NCBI RefSeq assembly: GCF_000485595.1
Contig: NW_014577581.1
Span: forward strand, 79,175-122,205
Direction of reading: 5' to 3'
DNA length: 43,031 nt
Source of the DNA: Priapulus caudatus
Taxonomy: Eukaryota > Priapulida > Priapulimorpha > Priapulimorphida > Priapulidae
The notes under the pieces were generated by a model. That model had not been told where the DNA came from. It worked only from the letters and a program-made list of their open reading frames with translations, and did no database searches. A program made the translations under genes and the position numbers. Shown piece after piece: positions 40,895 to 43,031 of this stretch (within the stretch, counting starts at the first letter, position 1; each line of letters opens with the position of its first letter).

Positions 40895-43000
40895 TGCGGC
40901 ATTCACTCGAGATCGAGAGACGCGTGTGATACGTGTGTGAGAGCTGTTGACAACGGTGAAGACGCGATGTGAGACGTGTGTGAGATGTGCGTGAGACGCG
41001 TGTGACAACGTGAGACGCGTGCGAGACGTGTGTGAGACGCGTGGTAGACGTTGGAGCGCGTGTGACAACCGCGAAACGGGACTCGTGTGAGATGTGTGTG
41101 AGACGCGTGTTGAGACAAGTTGAGACGCGTGTGAGATGTGTTTGAGACGCTCGTGCGAGTACTGTGTGAGACGCATGTGAGACTGTGTGAGACGCGTGTG
41201 ACAACGCGAAAACGCGTGTGAATCGTGTGAACAACGGAGATGCTGGACAACGTGAGACACGTGCGAGACGTGTGTGAGATGTGTGGGAGACATCACGTGA
41301 GACTCGTGTGAGATGTGTGTGAACGCGTGTGAGCACGTGAGACCGTGCGAGAGCGCGTGTGAGACGTGTGGTGAGATGTGTGTGAGAACAACGTGAGACG
41401 CTTAGACGCGGTGACATACGTGAGACGCGTGGAACCGTGGAGATGTGTGTGAGAGCGCGTTGTGAAAGTGAGACGCGTGTGAGAGTGTGTGAGACTGCGT
41501 GAGACAACGTAGACGCGTTGTAGACTGGAGACAAGGTGAATCGCATGTGAGCATGCAGTGAGATGTGTGTGAGACGGAGTGTGACAACGTGCAGCCGTGT
41601 GAGACGGCGTGTGACAACTAGTGATATCGCGTCTTGAGATGTGTGAGACGGTGTGACAACGTGAGATTGTGAGATACGTGTACAACGTGAGACGCGCTGA
41701 GATTGTGTGAGCACCGTGTGACAACGTGAATTTGTGAGACGCGTGTGAGATGTGTGTGACGAGCAACTCCGTGACAACGTAAGACGCTGTGTGAGATGCG
41801 TGTACAACGTAAGACGCGTTGAGATTGTTGTGAGATGCATGTGACAACGTAATACGCGTGTAGATGCTTGTGACAACGTGAGACGCAGTTGAGATTGTGT
41901 GTGAAACGCGTGTGACATACGTGATAACCGTGTGAGATGTGTTGTGAGACCGTGTGACAACGTGAAACGTTGTGAGACGCGTGTGACAACGTGAGCGGCG
42001 TGTGAAACGCGTGTGCCACGCGAGACGCGTGTGAGATGCTTGTGAAACGTTGCTAGACACGTGAGACGTGGTGTGCGACGACGTGAGATCGTGTGTGAGA
42101 CAAGTGAGACCGTGTGTGAGACAACGTGAGACGCGTGTGAAGACAATCGCGAGATCGCGTTGTGAGAACAATGTGAGACGTGTGTGAACATACGTGAGAC
42201 GCGTCGTGAGACAACTGGAGACTGTGTGCGACGATCGGTGAAGACGTTGTGAGACAACGTGAGACGTGTGTGAGACAACGGAGACGCTGTGAGACAACGG
42301 GCGAGACGTGTGTGAGATCAATGTGAGACGTTTGTGAGACAACGGAGACGCGTGTGAGACAACGTGAGAGTGCGTTGAGACAACGTGAGACGTGTGTTAG
42401 ACAACGTGAGACGACGTGAGAGCGTGTGTTGCGACGACGTTTAGACGTTGTGAGAAAACGTGAGAGCGTGTGTGAGAAAGTGAGACGTCGTGGTGAGACA
42501 ACGTGAGACGTTGTTTGCGACAACGTGAGATGACGTGTGTGGAGACAGTGTGAGACGCGTGTGAGACAACGTGAGACGTGTGTGAGAAACGGTGGGAGAC
42601 GTCTGTGAGACAACGCGAGACGCGTGTGAGACAACGTGAGACGTTTGTGTTAGACAAACGTGAGATGTGTGAGACAAGTGAGACGTGTGCTTGAGACCAA
42701 ACAGTTAACCGTTTGGGAGACGTGTGAGACAACGTGAGGGCATGGTGTGAAGACAATGTGAACGTGGGTGAGACATACGTGAGCACTGTGAAGCAACGTG
42801 AGGCAGGTGTGAGACAATGCGAAGACGCGTGTGAGGACATGGATGTGAGACTGTTGAGACCAAACAGTGAGACGTGTGAGACATAACGTGAGGCATGTGT
42901 GAGACAACGCGAGACGCGTGTGAGACGACGTGAGACGTTGTGTTGAGTACGAGTGAGACGTGCGCGAGCGAGACAATGTAGACAATGATCTTGGGAGACG
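40895..43000. repeat. Minisatellite GTGAGACGCGTGTGAGACAAC, about 100 units
   Basis: About 2.1 kb of an approximately 21-bp unit, GTGAGACGCGTGTGAGACAAC, with frequent single-base gains and losses. It occupies the DDX46 intron upstream of the exon at 40890 and runs almost to the window edge. Long minus-strand ORFs (up to 463 codons, motifs such as SHTRLTLSH) are the repeat translated. Confidence 0.92.
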
Positions 43001-43031
43001 GAGATATGGCGCCATGTGTGCACACTATCGC

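Noticed and set aside
40887-42278. 463-codon minus-strand ORF rich in SHTRLTLSH repeats, with several overlapping long ORFs
   Set aside because: It is the translation of the 21-bp GTGAGAC minisatellite; two or three frames are open because the unit lacks stop codons. No domain or non-repeat sequence.

Overview
The window is nuclear DNA of a multicellular animal, most likely a marine invertebrate with a repeat-rich genome. I cannot name the phylum. The evidence is split genes with GT-AG introns, clear metazoan orthologues (macroH2A, DDX46/PRP5, an M14 carboxypeptidase), degenerate TTAGGG-type repeats, tRNA-derived SINEs, Penelope-like fragments and many short inverted-repeat DNA transposons. 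There is no sign of operons, ribosome binding sites, CRISPR or rRNA.

Three genes lie head to tail on the minus strand. (1) DDX46/PRP5, the spliceosomal DEAD-box helicase, enters from the right edge. Its helicase C-terminal lobe and C-terminal tail are spread over eleven recognisable exons from about 40890 down to the stop codon at 21162; one expected exon was not found and two exons carry reading-frame breaks. (2) A complete macroH2A gene, 18482 down to 9147, has nine exons whose phases all agree and encode 370 residues: an H2A-type histone fold, a basic linker and a macro domain. (3) The first exon of a secreted M14 (CPE/CPD/CPM-like) carboxypeptidase lies at 3828-3597; the rest of the gene continues off the left edge or was not recognised.

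Most other sequence is mobile or tandem DNA, much of it inside introns: a family of non-autonomous elements with three copies and 9-bp target duplications (7992, 14097, 33070), a MITE family with a TTAGGG-like core (5298, 32554), an unrelated element with a similar core inserted 20 bp from a macroH2A splice acceptor (17619), long-TIR elements (12345-13623, 2081-3510), a Harbinger-like MITE (19514), several other MITEs, and SINEs at 25480 and 31141. A 4.6-kb element (about 35485-40140) with long inverted repeats encloses the decayed plus-strand ORF of a high-copy invertebrate protein family with possible PIN/FEN-like nuclease motifs.

The most unusual structure is in two neighbouring genes: tandem arrays placed directly downstream of a 5' splice site whose units each repeat the end of the exon plus the GT donor (DDX46 at 23404-24884, about 15 units; macroH2A at 16430-16929, about 3 units). 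The other end of the same DDX46 intron has three tandem copies of its 3' splice acceptor (23092-23300). 

Sequence quality appears uneven. Around 24300-25020 and 40140-43031, repeats and exons show many single-base indels, as expected from uncorrected long reads, so frameshifts there should not be read as gene death.
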